DNA of 64,000 nt from Rhodanobacter sp. T12-5 (GTDB lineage Bacteria; Pseudomonadota; Gammaproteobacteria; Xanthomonadales; Rhodanobacteraceae): the NCBI RefSeq assembly GCF_008329435.1, contig NZ_NPKN01000003.1, forward strand, positions 62,001-126,000, given 5' to 3'. Shown here one piece after another: positions 43,249 to 51,591 of this stretch. Position 1 is the first letter of the stretch. Each line of letters opens with the position of its first letter. The notes below the pieces were generated by a model. It was given only the letters and a program-made list of their open reading frames with translations, had not been told where the DNA came from and did not search any database. Made by a program: the position numbers and the translations under genes.

Positions 43249-44543
43249 ACCAGCCGGCATCCTTGCCGTTGGTCGCCTCGCTGCTGGACGCCCCGCTGCC
43301 GGCCAGCGGCCTTGGCTGGCTGGATGCGGCGCGGCGGGAAAACCGCGCGGCGTTTGCCGCCGGCGGTCTGCCCGACACGCGGGTGGAAGCGTGGAAGTAC
43401 ACGGCGCTGCGCGGGCTGGCCCAGCGCAGCTTTGGCAGTGGCGATGCTGCGGCGCAGACGCGTGCGGTGGATGCATCGACGCTGGCACTGCCCGGCGTGG
43501 CCGGCGTGCGGCTGGTTTTCGTCAATGGCGCATTCCGAGCCGACCTGTCCAGCCTGGACGAGCTGCCTGCGGGGCTTTCGTTGCAGCCGCTTTCGCAGGC
43601 CCTGCTTGGCGATGCCGAACCGCTGCGTTTCGCATTGTCGCGGCATTACCGCGATGTCGGCGATGCCTTCGCGCAGATCAATGCCGCCAGCGCCAGCGAT
43701 GGCGTGGTATTGCGGGTCGCCGCCCACACGAAAATCGAGCTGCCGGTGCAACTTGTTTTTGTCGGTGCCGAAGCCGAGCTGGCCTGGCATGCGCGCAACG
43801 TGATCGAGCTTGGCGCGGGCGCCGAGCTCTGCCTGGTGGAGCAGCACGCCAGTAGTGGCCAACCGACGCAACTGGCCACCCTGGTCAGCGACATCGACGT
43901 GCGCGAGGGCGCGCAACTGCATCACGTCGTGCTGCAGGACGCGGGCATCGGCGCCAACCTGTTCCGCCGCAACAGCCTGCGGCTGCATGCGCGTGCACAA
44001 GCCACGCTGCATGTGCTGGAACTCGGTGGCGCACTGGTGCGGCACGACCTGCGCGCCGAACTGATCGGCGATGACGCGCAACTGCATACCCGCGGCGTGT
44101 TCATGCCGCACGGTCGCCAGCACATCGATACCCAGCTGGCGATCCGCCACCAGGCGCTGAACACGACCTCCACCTCGCACTGGCGTGGCGTCGCCAACGA
44201 CCGCGCGCGCGGCGTATTCCGCGGTGCGATCGTGGTGGCTCCGGGTGCCGACGGCAGCGACGCCAACCTCAGCAACAAGAACCTGCTGTTGTCGCCGAGT
44301 GCCGAGATCGACACCAAGCCCGAGCTGGAGATCTACGCCGACGAGGTGCAGGCTGCGCACGGTGCCACCGTCGGCCAGCTCGACGAACGTTCGCTGTTCT
44401 ACCTGCGCTCGCGCGGCATCCCGCTGGCCGAGGCGCGAGCCTTGCTGACCGCCGCGTTCTGCCGCGCGGTGCTGGACGATCTGCCGAACAAGGCGTTGCG
44501 TGAACACCTGTCGGGCTTGCTGATCGCGCAATTGCCCGCCTGA
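43245..44543 (+). CDS. sufD: Fe-S cluster assembly protein SufD
   Basis: 432 residues, SufB paralogue completing the SufBC2D complex and needed for iron entry. The N-terminal helical part carries RVEAWKYTALRGL. The beta-helix core ends SHWRGVANDRARGVFRGAIVV, KNLLLSPSAEIDTKPELEIYADEVQAAHGATVGQL and LRSRGIPLAEARALLTAAF, which are the SufD hallmarks. It shows the usual lower conservation than SufB. Start overlaps sufC (ATGA). Confidence 0.95.
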
Positions 44544-44574
44544 TCTGTGCGGCACTGAACCGGAAACGTCGAAG

Positions 44575-45819
44575 ATGAACGCACAAACCAGCACCCCCAC
44601 CGTCTTCGATGTGCAGCGCATCCGCGCGGATTTCCCGCTGCTGGCGCGCACCGTGCACGACAAGCCGCTGGTGTATTTCGACAATGCCAACACCAGCCAG
44701 AAGCCGGAGTCGGTGATCGATGCGGTGAACGCGCATTACCGTCGGCACAACGCGAACGTGGCTCGTGCGGTGCATCAGCTCGGCGAAGAGGCCACGGCCG
44801 CCTACGAGGGGGCGCGCGACAAGCTGGCGCGCTTCATCAATGCGCCGTCGCGCAACGAGGTGATCCTCACTTCCGGCACCACCCAGGCGATCAACCTGGT
44901 CGCCTACAGCTACGCGCTGCCGCAATTGAAGCCCGGCGACAGCATCCTCACCACGGTGATGGAGCACCACGCCAACATCGTGCCGTGGCAGCTGGTTGCC
45001 GCGCGCAGCGGTGCGACGGTCAAGGCCGCGCCTATCGACGAGCGCGGCGAGTTGATCGTCGAGAAGTACATCGAGTTGCTGACGCCCGAGGTGAAACTGG
45101 CCTGCGTCACCCACGTTTCCAACGTGCTGGGCACGGTCAACCCGGTGCGCGAGATCGCGAAGGAATGCAGAAAGCGCGGTATCCCGTTGCTGGTCGACGG
45201 CTCGCAGGCGGTGCCGCACCGGCCAGTCGACGTGCAGGCGCTGGGTTGCGATTTCTACGCGATCACCGGCCACAAGATGCTCGGCCCCACCGGCACCGGC
45301 GCGCTGTGGGCGAAGCGCGAACATCTGGAGGCGATGCCGCCGTTCTTCGGTGGCGGCGAGATGATCCGCGAAGTGCGCTTCAGCGGCACCACCTTCGCCG
45401 CGCCGCCGCACAAGTTCGAGGCCGGCACGCCGAACATCGCCGGCTTCGTCGGCCTGGCGGCGGCGATCGACTACTACGAGTCGGTCGGTTTTGCCGCGAT
45501 CCATGCATGGGAGCAGCAACTGCTGCGCTACGCCACCGAACGGTTGCACGAGATCCCTGGTCTTCGGATCTTCGGTGAGGCGGCGCAGAAGGAGCCAGTG
45601 ATCTCGTTCCTTCTGGAAGGCGCCCAGGCCACCGACATGGCGACCCTGCTCGATCTGCAGGGCGTGGCCGTACGCTCAGGCCATCACTGCGCGCATCCGC
45701 TGATGCAATTCTACGGCGTGCCGGCCACGCTGCGCGTCTCGCTGGCGTTCTACAACACGCGCGAGGAAGTCGACGAGTTCATCGTCGCGTTGTTGAAGGT
45801 GCGCAAGCTGTTGATGTGA
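44575..45819 (+). CDS. sufS: Cysteine desulfurase SufS
   Basis: 414-residue PLP enzyme, group II, that supplies sulfur for SUF. PLP Lys in ITGHKMLGPTG, His in the THVSNVLGTVNPV region, and the active-site Cys in RSGHHCAHPLM. The N-terminus FDVQRIRADFPLLARTVHDKPLVYFDNA is standard. A sulfur-transfer partner (SufE or SufU) is not adjacent; it must be encoded elsewhere. It is the last gene of the operon and convergent with the pilus operon. Confidence 0.97.
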   Translation: MNAQTSTPTVFDVQRIRADFPLLARTVHDKPLVYFDNANTSQKPESVIDAVNAHYRRHNANVARAVHQLGEEATAAYEGARDKLARFINAPSRNEVILTSGTTQAINLVAYSYALPQLKPGDSILTTVMEHHANIVPWQLVAARSGATVKAAPIDERGELIVEKYIELLTPEVKLACVTHVSNVLGTVNPVREIAKECRKRGIPLLVDGSQAVPHRPVDVQALGCDFYAITGHKMLGPTGTGALWAKREHLEAMPPFFGGGEMIREVRFSGTTFAAPPHKFEAGTPNIAGFVGLAAAIDYYESVGFAAIHAWEQQLLRYATERLHEIPGLRIFGEAAQKEPVISFLLEGAQATDMATLLDLQGVAVRSGHHCAHPLMQFYGVPATLRVSLAFYNTREEVDEFIVALLKVRKLLM

Positions 45820-45965
45820 CGGACGACCTCTCGCCATGGAGGATCTCCCGGCGTGACGCTTCGCGCAAAAATGCTCAAGGCATGCTGTTCTTGCGTGCGC
45901 CGAGGAAAGATGAGCGGCCGCGCCGCCGCATCACCCCGAACGTATCGCATCATCGTGGACATCGA

Positions 45966-46439
45966 TCAGAACGTCAGCGTCACCGTGATCGCGTCGCTGT
46001 AGATGCCGATGTGCGGATTCTGCCCGGCGGGTGCCTTCCCGTATACGGTCTGGTCCACCTGCGTGCCACTGCCGCCCACCACCGTGCTTCCGCCGCTGCC
46101 ATCGCCCCAGACCATGGTTTGCGTGGCGTCGGTATAGAGGTTGTAGTTCAGCCGGTAGGCGCCGTTCTGCATGGTACGTGCGGCGAAGGTTCCACCCCCG
46201 GGGCTCAGCGCGATCGTGAAGCTGCTGCTCACATCGCAAGTCACGATGACATGGCCGACGCTGTCTAGATCAATGCTGCTTTGAAAATCGTAGTTGCCGA
46301 AATCCAGCGCCTGGACGCTGAGGGTGCAGGTTGCTGCCTGAAGCGGTGCCATGGCCAGCATCCCCATCGCGACCAGCAGACATGCCAGCTTCTGACGCGC
46401 AGGGTGGCCTGCAATCGGTCTGCGCGGTGGGCGGTTCAT
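45966..46439 (-). CDS. Spore coat U-domain pilin, minor/tip subunit candidate
   Basis: 157 residues. Signal peptide (KLACLLVAMGMLAMAPLQA|A), then one SCPU domain: CTLSVQALDFGNYDF start, GHVIVTCDVSSSFTIALSPGGG and the final donor-strand-like TVTLTF end. Its start codon overlaps the usher stop (ATGA). Position at the operon end suggests a minor or tip subunit, but Csu-type tip adhesins (CsuE) normally have two domains and about 330 residues. A plain minor pilin is therefore equally possible. Confidence 0.85.
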   Translation of the reverse strand: MNRPPRRPIAGHPARQKLACLLVAMGMLAMAPLQAATCTLSVQALDFGNYDFQSSIDLDSVGHVIVTCDVSSSFTIALSPGGGTFAARTMQNGAYRLNYNLYTDATQTMVWGDGSGGSTVVGGSGTQVDQTVYGKAPAGQNPHIGIYSDAITVTLTF

Positions 46440-49400
46440 GGAGCAATGCCATGGCAGGTGACCGGCCCCAGGCGAGGCAGCGGGTCGGTAGTTGTGGGGA
46501 AGCCTATCGTCATGTCGCAGCTCTTTCCGTTCCAGGTGGCGTGCAGTCGGCTGGTTTCGCCCAGCCCAGTCAGGTAGACCTCGCCGCGCAGGCCAACCGG
46601 GAAAGCCTCCGCATGAGTGTCGACGGTCACTTCGGCGCCGGCCGGCAGATAACTGCCGCCATCGAGCTTGATGACCACGATCGCGCCGCGCGAACGCGTG
46701 ACGGGGAAGGTCAGCGCCAGCGCACTGTGATAGTACGGTACCGCATCGAGTTGCAGCCCTTCGATTTGCGCGTCCATCGGCAGGTCGGCCTGTTCGATGC
46801 GGATCGGGTTCTTCTGGTAGGGGCGCAGCCGCGGCACCAGCGCATAACCGTCGCTGTCGGTCATGCCGATCTGCTGGTTGTCGGCATAGACGCGCACCTT
46901 GGCAAAACCCGGCACCTGGACGACCGCAAAGCTGCCGTCGATGTGGCGGCTGGGGAATACCTTGCCGCTCAGCAGCGCAACCCCGCCGCGGACGGAGGCT
47001 TGATATGCCTGTCCATCCGGGCCCGACGCCACGCCCAAGGTATAGGTGCCCACATCGTTCTGCAGGCTGAGATCGGCCTGGCGGGGATCGTTCGCGGCAA
47101 GTCCTGTTTGCAGGCGATAGCCCACGCCGGTACCCACCGGCAGGCCATGCTGATACTGCACGGTGCCGTGCATGTCACCGGCGCGGGCTTGACCGCTGAA
47201 GCTGGCGCTGTCGACCGTGCCGAGCGGCACGGTGAGGTTCATGGAGAACAGCGGCGCCGCGGCGTCACCGAGAAACTGCAGTGCGGAAAGCGAGACGTAT
47301 CCCAGCCAGCCGATCGAACGGCTGTAGTTGACGCCCACCAGTTCGACGTCTTCCTGGCCGCGAAAATCCTGATGCGTGTAATTCAGGCCCAGCGACCCGA
47401 AGCGACCGACATTCAAGCTCATGAATGCGCTGGAGGTTTGTCGCGGTGGGCGTGTCGATGGCGAGTAGCCCAGTTGGACGAAGCCGTCGGTGGTCAGCTG
47501 TGTGCGGGCGCCGTAGCTGAAGTAGCGCGATTGATGCTGGATGCCGAGTTCCGCCAGCGCTCCCGTGCCGGTGGCATCGTGGCTGCCGGCAAATGAAGCT
47601 GTCAGCACGCCCGCATTGCCCAGCAGTACGGTGCTCCCGATGCCAAGGGTCTGCTGCCGGCGCGTGCCCTCCACGTGCAGTTCGCCGGTAAAGTTGTCGG
47701 AAAAGCCGTGCCGCTCGGTCACGGCGGCGACCAGCCGTCCATAGTCGTTGCTGGCCAGGCCATAATTTTCGCGTGCTAAACCCAGTTCGTAGGAATAGTC
47801 GCGCAGCCCCGGCGCCAGCAGGCCGCCGCTGGCGTAGAACGGCTGCGTCACCACTTGTTCGCGGCCAAGCAGATCGCGCACCACCATGCGGATGTCGCCC
47901 TGGCCGGTGACGATGGGCAGATCCTGCACGGCAAAGGGCCCGCTCGGAACCTCGCGCCGCAGTCGCAAGACGTTGTTCACGTAGAAGTCCACGGTCGACG
48001 GTTCCGCTGCGACGCCGCCCAGCGTGGGCAGGGGAAAGCTGATGAAACCCGGCTGGGTCGCGAAGTTGGTGCCCCACTGCACGCCGCCGAAACGCACACC
48101 GCGGCCCCAACTGCTGGGCGCGCTGATCACGTCGCCAAACCGCAGGCTGGCCATGTCCGCCGGGCGGTCGTGGGTCCACGTGGTGTCCAGCCGCAACGCC
48201 CGATTGCTGCCATCCTGATGGCGCGCCAGGAACGTGCTCGAGCCGGTACCCCAACCGCCGAACACGCCCGCCTCCACGAGAGCGCTGGCGTGCGACGATC
48301 CGTGCGTGCCGCGTACGCCGAAGATGTCGTAATTGACGAAGGCGCCCGGCGGCGAAGGCGTCGGTTGGTCTCCGGCGCGCGAAACGCCGCTGAATCGGGT
48401 CGCCGTGAACTCGTTTGCCGGTACGTCCAGCAGCAGCGTGCCGTGTGACGGGTCGATGCGATAGGTCAGTCCTGCGATCGCCGACAGCGGAAGGTAATCG
48501 TCCGTACCATGGGGCACTCCGGCGACGCCGGTGGCATGGATGCGCCAGCGTTCGAGATCGGCGGCACGGACCAGCACCTTGCCGGTGGCATCCTGCAGCA
48601 CCAGTACGGTGTCCTCGGGCGTGCCATTCACATGCACCTCGAACCAGGCTTCGATCAGCGCATCGCTCGTATCCCGCGATGCTGGCGCGACCGGTGCGGG
48701 CGGGACCGGCGCTGGCGTCGCCACCGCCGTATTTGAGGTCGTATCCGCTGGGGCGGACGGCGTATCCAGTGGCTGCTTCGGCAAGGACACGGTCGGAACG
48801 ATGTCCACGACCAACCGATCGGCGTGACCCGCGACCGGCGCAAGATGGAAAATCTGCAGTGCGATGGCGGCCGGTGCTGTCAGATCCATTTGCGTGACGG
48901 CAGCATCACGACGGAAGCGGATGGATGTCAGAAACGGATTGCGCTTGATTTTGTCCGACAGGCCCAGCAGCACTGCATCCAGGGCTACGTCCCCCAGATC
49001 GAGGGCGAGTACTCCATCAGGCTCGGTCGGGTGGATGACGCGGGCCTGGATGGGGCGGTCCGACTCCAGCACCAGCCGGACGCGGTCCGGTACCAAGGCA
49101 GCCTGGACTGCGATCACGTGCACGGCATCCGGTACCGGCAGCACCGCCGCCGCTTCGGACGGATCCGGTCCCATGGCAGGTGCGAGGGCTGTTTGGTGCG
49201 CGGGGGTATTCCCCTTCGCTGGTTCCAGCGGGGCTCGGTAGAAATCCATGACCAGGCGATCGGCATGGCCATCGCCGGAGCGCAGGTTGAAGATCCGCGG
49301 CATGATGCTCGCCGGCGACGTCAACTCCATCCGAGTGCCACTGCTTGTTGGGGACATCCTGACGCCCGTGATGAAGGGATTGTTCGCGCCGACCGCCCGG

Positions 49401-49762
49401 CCCAGCCCGGCGAGGGTCGGGTCCATGGCGACATCATCGAGATCGACGACCAGCGTGCCGGTACGTGCGTCATGCCCCATCCGGGCGTGGATCGGCTTGT
49501 CCGATTCCAGCACCAGCCGGGTGTGTTCCGCATCCAGGCCCACACGCACGGCCCGTACCTCGACCGCCGCTTTCGACGTGTCGGGCATGATCGCCAGCAG
49601 CACGGCAAGGCAGGCGATGGTGGAGCCGGTCTTGTGCGCGGGTTTGAACGGACGACGGAGGTCGGCACGCGGGCCGGCACGCCGGGAGACTGGTGTGGCG
49701 GCGGTGGACCCCGAACGCGTCATCTTCCGCCGGGCGCGGATCGCACCCGTTCGGAGTGCCAT
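46436..49762 (-). CDS. Csu-type outer-membrane fimbrial usher with two N-terminal AMIN domains
   Basis: 1108 residues from ATG 49762 (an ATG at 49723 is possible). A basic N-terminal stretch leads into a signal sequence (TGSTIACLAVLLAIMPDTSKA). Two AMIN domains follow: about 67-176 (TRLVLESDKPI, LVVDLDDV, NPFITGVRM, HADRLVMDFY) and about 216-323 (VRLVLESDRPI, LALDLGDV, NPFLTSIRF, LAPVAGHADRLVVDIV). These closely mirror E. coli AmiC (ESNR, VVVDIEDV, DPFIKSARV, LAPVAGFKERLVMDLY). A Pro/Ala linker (324-366) joins the usher N-domain (367-460), the beta-barrel from about 474, the plug near 585-643 (VDFYVNNVLRLRREVPSGPF) and C-terminal domains. Ordinary CsuD ushers are about 300 residues shorter. 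The pore secretes pilin from chaperone complexes; the AMIN part should contact peptidoglycan. Confidence 0.92.
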   Translation of the reverse strand: MALRTGAIRARRKMTRSGSTAATPVSRRAGPRADLRRPFKPAHKTGSTIACLAVLLAIMPDTSKAAVEVRAVRVGLDAEHTRLVLESDKPIHARMGHDARTGTLVVDLDDVAMDPTLAGLGRAVGANNPFITGVRMSPTSSGTRMELTSPASIMPRIFNLRSGDGHADRLVMDFYRAPLEPAKGNTPAHQTALAPAMGPDPSEAAAVLPVPDAVHVIAVQAALVPDRVRLVLESDRPIQARVIHPTEPDGVLALDLGDVALDAVLLGLSDKIKRNPFLTSIRFRRDAAVTQMDLTAPAAIALQIFHLAPVAGHADRLVVDIVPTVSLPKQPLDTPSAPADTTSNTAVATPAPVPPAPVAPASRDTSDALIEAWFEVHVNGTPEDTVLVLQDATGKVLVRAADLERWRIHATGVAGVPHGTDDYLPLSAIAGLTYRIDPSHGTLLLDVPANEFTATRFSGVSRAGDQPTPSPPGAFVNYDIFGVRGTHGSSHASALVEAGVFGGWGTGSSTFLARHQDGSNRALRLDTTWTHDRPADMASLRFGDVISAPSSWGRGVRFGGVQWGTNFATQPGFISFPLPTLGGVAAEPSTVDFYVNNVLRLRREVPSGPFAVQDLPIVTGQGDIRMVVRDLLGREQVVTQPFYASGGLLAPGLRDYSYELGLARENYGLASNDYGRLVAAVTERHGFSDNFTGELHVEGTRRQQTLGIGSTVLLGNAGVLTASFAGSHDATGTGALAELGIQHQSRYFSYGARTQLTTDGFVQLGYSPSTRPPRQTSSAFMSLNVGRFGSLGLNYTHQDFRGQEDVELVGVNYSRSIGWLGYVSLSALQFLGDAAAPLFSMNLTVPLGTVDSASFSGQARAGDMHGTVQYQHGLPVGTGVGYRLQTGLAANDPRQADLSLQNDVGTYTLGVASGPDGQAYQASVRGGVALLSGKVFPSRHIDGSFAVVQVPGFAKVRVYADNQQIGMTDSDGYALVPRLRPYQKNPIRIEQADLPMDAQIEGLQLDAVPYYHSALALTFPVTRSRGAIVVIKLDGGSYLPAGAEVTVDTHAEAFPVGLRGEVYLTGLGETSRLHATWNGKSCDMTIGFPTTTDPLPRLGPVTCHGIAP

Positions 49763-49770
49763 GGCGGCAT
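49720..49770 (-). other. Short frame with strong ribosome-binding site at the usher start
   Basis: On the minus strand GGAGGTGA (49776-49783) stands 5 nt before an ATG at 49770 that opens a 16-codon frame ending in TGA at 49720. That TGA overlaps the ATG at 49723 (usher frame, MTRSG) as ATGA. The usher ATG at 49762 is badly spaced from the same Shine-Dalgarno. Translation of the usher may thus restart from this mini-ORF. Confidence 0.4.
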
Positions 49771-49785
49771 CTGGATCACCTCCAG

Positions 49786-50523
49786 CTACCGTCCGGCCAC
49801 AACCAGATCGGTCTGGATTACGCCTGTTTCAGCTTCGGCGGTGAGGCGCAGATGCGTTCCGCTGGCGACATTCGTATCCACGACCCAATCATGCGAGGCC
49901 CCAGGCAGCACGTACACGGTTCCGCCGGACATATGCAACGGCTCGGCATTTATTCCGGTGGTTAGTTTGAATGCGCTCAGGCGTGCATGGGCCAGGCCCC
50001 GATTAGTCGCTCGAATGCGGATATGTCCCTTTTCCGAGACCGCCGCTTGCCATTCCAACCGGGGCACCGCCGCGGCGTTGGGTTGGATGAACAAAGGCAG
50101 GCTGATCCGCAGGGCCAAGCGCAACCCCTTGAAACCAGGCCGGGGTGGTGGCGGGATCTCGCGAAGAAACAGGCGGTACGAACGTTCCGCGTGCGCATCG
50201 GGCGGGCGCCGCGAGCCCACGCGAATGACTTGGGTACCGCCCGCCGGCAGGGTGAAAATGGGAGGGGTTGCCAGGATGTCCGGCGCGGGCGCAAAGGTGT
50301 CAATGCCGTTCGGCTGTGACCAGACCATGGCTTCCAACTGGATCACGGTGGGATCCGCGCCCGTGTTGCGCACGGTAAGGGCGCTGACCGGTCGAAGGCT
50401 GGATAGCGTCGGATTGACGGGACTGACCTGGAACGAACCCGCCGAAGCTGTCGCCACCGTCGCCGCCGCCAGAAAAAACACCAGGCCACAAAGGGCCCGG
50501 CGTGTTGAACGTTGGTTGCACAT
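49786..50523 (-). CDS. Periplasmic fimbrial chaperone (CsuC-like)
   Basis: 245 residues. Signal peptide (LCGLVFFLAAATVATASA|G), PapD-like N-terminal Ig domain with SFQVSPVNPTLSSLRPVSALTVRNTG and the G1-strand region (PPIFTLPAGGTQVIRVGSR), then ERSYRLFLREIPPP and a C-terminal domain. It caps pilin subunits in the periplasm and hands them to the usher. It stands between the pilin gene (19 bp gap) and the usher (23 bp gap), as in Csu operons. Confidence 0.92.
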   Translation of the reverse strand: MCNQRSTRRALCGLVFFLAAATVATASAGSFQVSPVNPTLSSLRPVSALTVRNTGADPTVIQLEAMVWSQPNGIDTFAPAPDILATPPIFTLPAGGTQVIRVGSRRPPDAHAERSYRLFLREIPPPPRPGFKGLRLALRISLPLFIQPNAAAVPRLEWQAAVSEKGHIRIRATNRGLAHARLSAFKLTTGINAEPLHMSGGTVYVLPGASHDWVVDTNVASGTHLRLTAEAETGVIQTDLVVAGR

Positions 50524-50542
50524 CTGTTTTTATCTTTTGATG

Positions 50543-51070
50543 TCAGAAGGATACTGTCGCCGTCACCGTGTCGGTGTAAGCACCTGCAATGGCAGTTGTT
50601 TGCAAAGCAGTCAGGACACCGTAGACCGTGACCGAGTCCGCGCCGCCGGTGGCCGGAGCGGGTGCGGTGTAGCTTGCAGTGGTATCTCCCCAGACAGTGG
50701 TATTACCCGCGTCCTGGTACAGGAAATAAGCCAATTTAGTTCCGGCGTTGTCCATTTGACGTTCCGGTGCCACGCCGGTGCTGGTGCCCGTGGGGTTCAG
50801 TCCCTGGTCGAGTGCAATTTTGACCGAGGGGGTACCTGCCGTGCAGGTGGTGGCGACCGTGCCGGTACCGGTTGCATCAGTGGCTGACTGAGGATCGTAG
50901 GCGCCGAAATCGAGAGCCCCGGTGACCGCAATGCTGCAGCTTGCAACGACATTGGCGGAGACCGTCATGGTGTCGGTGGTAGCCGCGGTGGCCGTGCCAC
51001 CCAGAGCGGCGAATGCCACAATCATGGCCGCGACCATGGCGGAACGCGTAAAGCGGGTGTTGGAATGCAT
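50543..51070 (-). CDS. Spore coat U-domain major pilin (CsuA/B-like)
   Basis: 175 residues. Signal peptide (MVAAMIVAFAALGGTATA|A) and one SCPU domain: VSANVVASCSIAVTGALDFGAYDPQS, VATTCTAGTPSVKIALDQG, TVWGDTT and the C-terminal YTDTVTATVSF strand. The paired cysteines and the FG-x-YD element are typical. It is first in the operon, so the likely main shaft subunit. ATG 51070 has AGGGGA 8 nt upstream; the frame continues to 51217 without support. Confidence 0.92.
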   Translation of the reverse strand: MHSNTRFTRSAMVAAMIVAFAALGGTATAATTDTMTVSANVVASCSIAVTGALDFGAYDPQSATDATGTGTVATTCTAGTPSVKIALDQGLNPTGTSTGVAPERQMDNAGTKLAYFLYQDAGNTTVWGDTTASYTAPAPATGGADSVTVYGVLTALQTTAIAGAYTDTVTATVSF

Positions 51071-51591
51071 GTTTGTTTTCCCCTGTAAGTAATATGACCG
51101 CCATTTCGGTGGCGGATCAACTACGAAATGCAGCATGGTTGAAGGAATTGTCGAATAACGTGTCGTAGCGTACGGAAAGCCTAATCGTGTTCCAGACCGC
51201 TTTGAAACCATATGCAAGAAAATTCAGAAGCAAGAAATGGGCTAAAACGCGAGTTGCGGGCTCAGGAATATTTCGAACCGAAGAAAATGTGATGGACATC
51301 TCATTTTCTTCGGGTGCACGGGAGGCCGGTTTGTTGCTTGAATCTGAACCGTATCTCCCTTGTCAATTTATCGGCGTCGAAGAAAAACTCTTGAGGCCAC
51401 TTGGTGGCAAACGGCTGTCGCACGAATGCTGTCCAGAACAGGCAATGAAGCCTCCGTAGCCCGCTGCTTGCGGCGGCCGTCGCTGATTTCTACTACGCGA
51501 AACCGGATGGCTGAAATCGCCGGGTCGACGTCCGCTGCAATGGGCCGACCGAACGGCTATTCTTGGACCTTCTTCGCTGTTCTGGCTTTCG
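51071..51591. promoter_or_regulatory. 520-bp divergent control region of the pilus operon and acyltransferase gene
   Basis: AT-richer than its surroundings. It holds a 6-bp hairpin CCGCCA/TGGCGG just before the pilin gene in the expected leader, and a larger dyad CCGAAGAAAATG (51278-51289) / CATTTTCTTCGG (51302-51313) with 12 nt between, where an internal GAT/ATC pair extends it. The dyad could be an operator or a bidirectional transcription stop. A 90-codon frame at 51187-51459 shows no recognisable features and is not called. No clear -35/-10 pair could be fixed. Confidence 0.5.

Noticed and set aside
48824-50887. 687-codon open frame antisense to usher, chaperone and pilin
   Set aside because: Crosses three confirmed genes on the other strand, with no homology features.
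51187-51459. 90-codon frame in the pilus control region
   Set aside because: No ribosome-binding site, no recognisable sequence, and it runs over the regulatory dyad.
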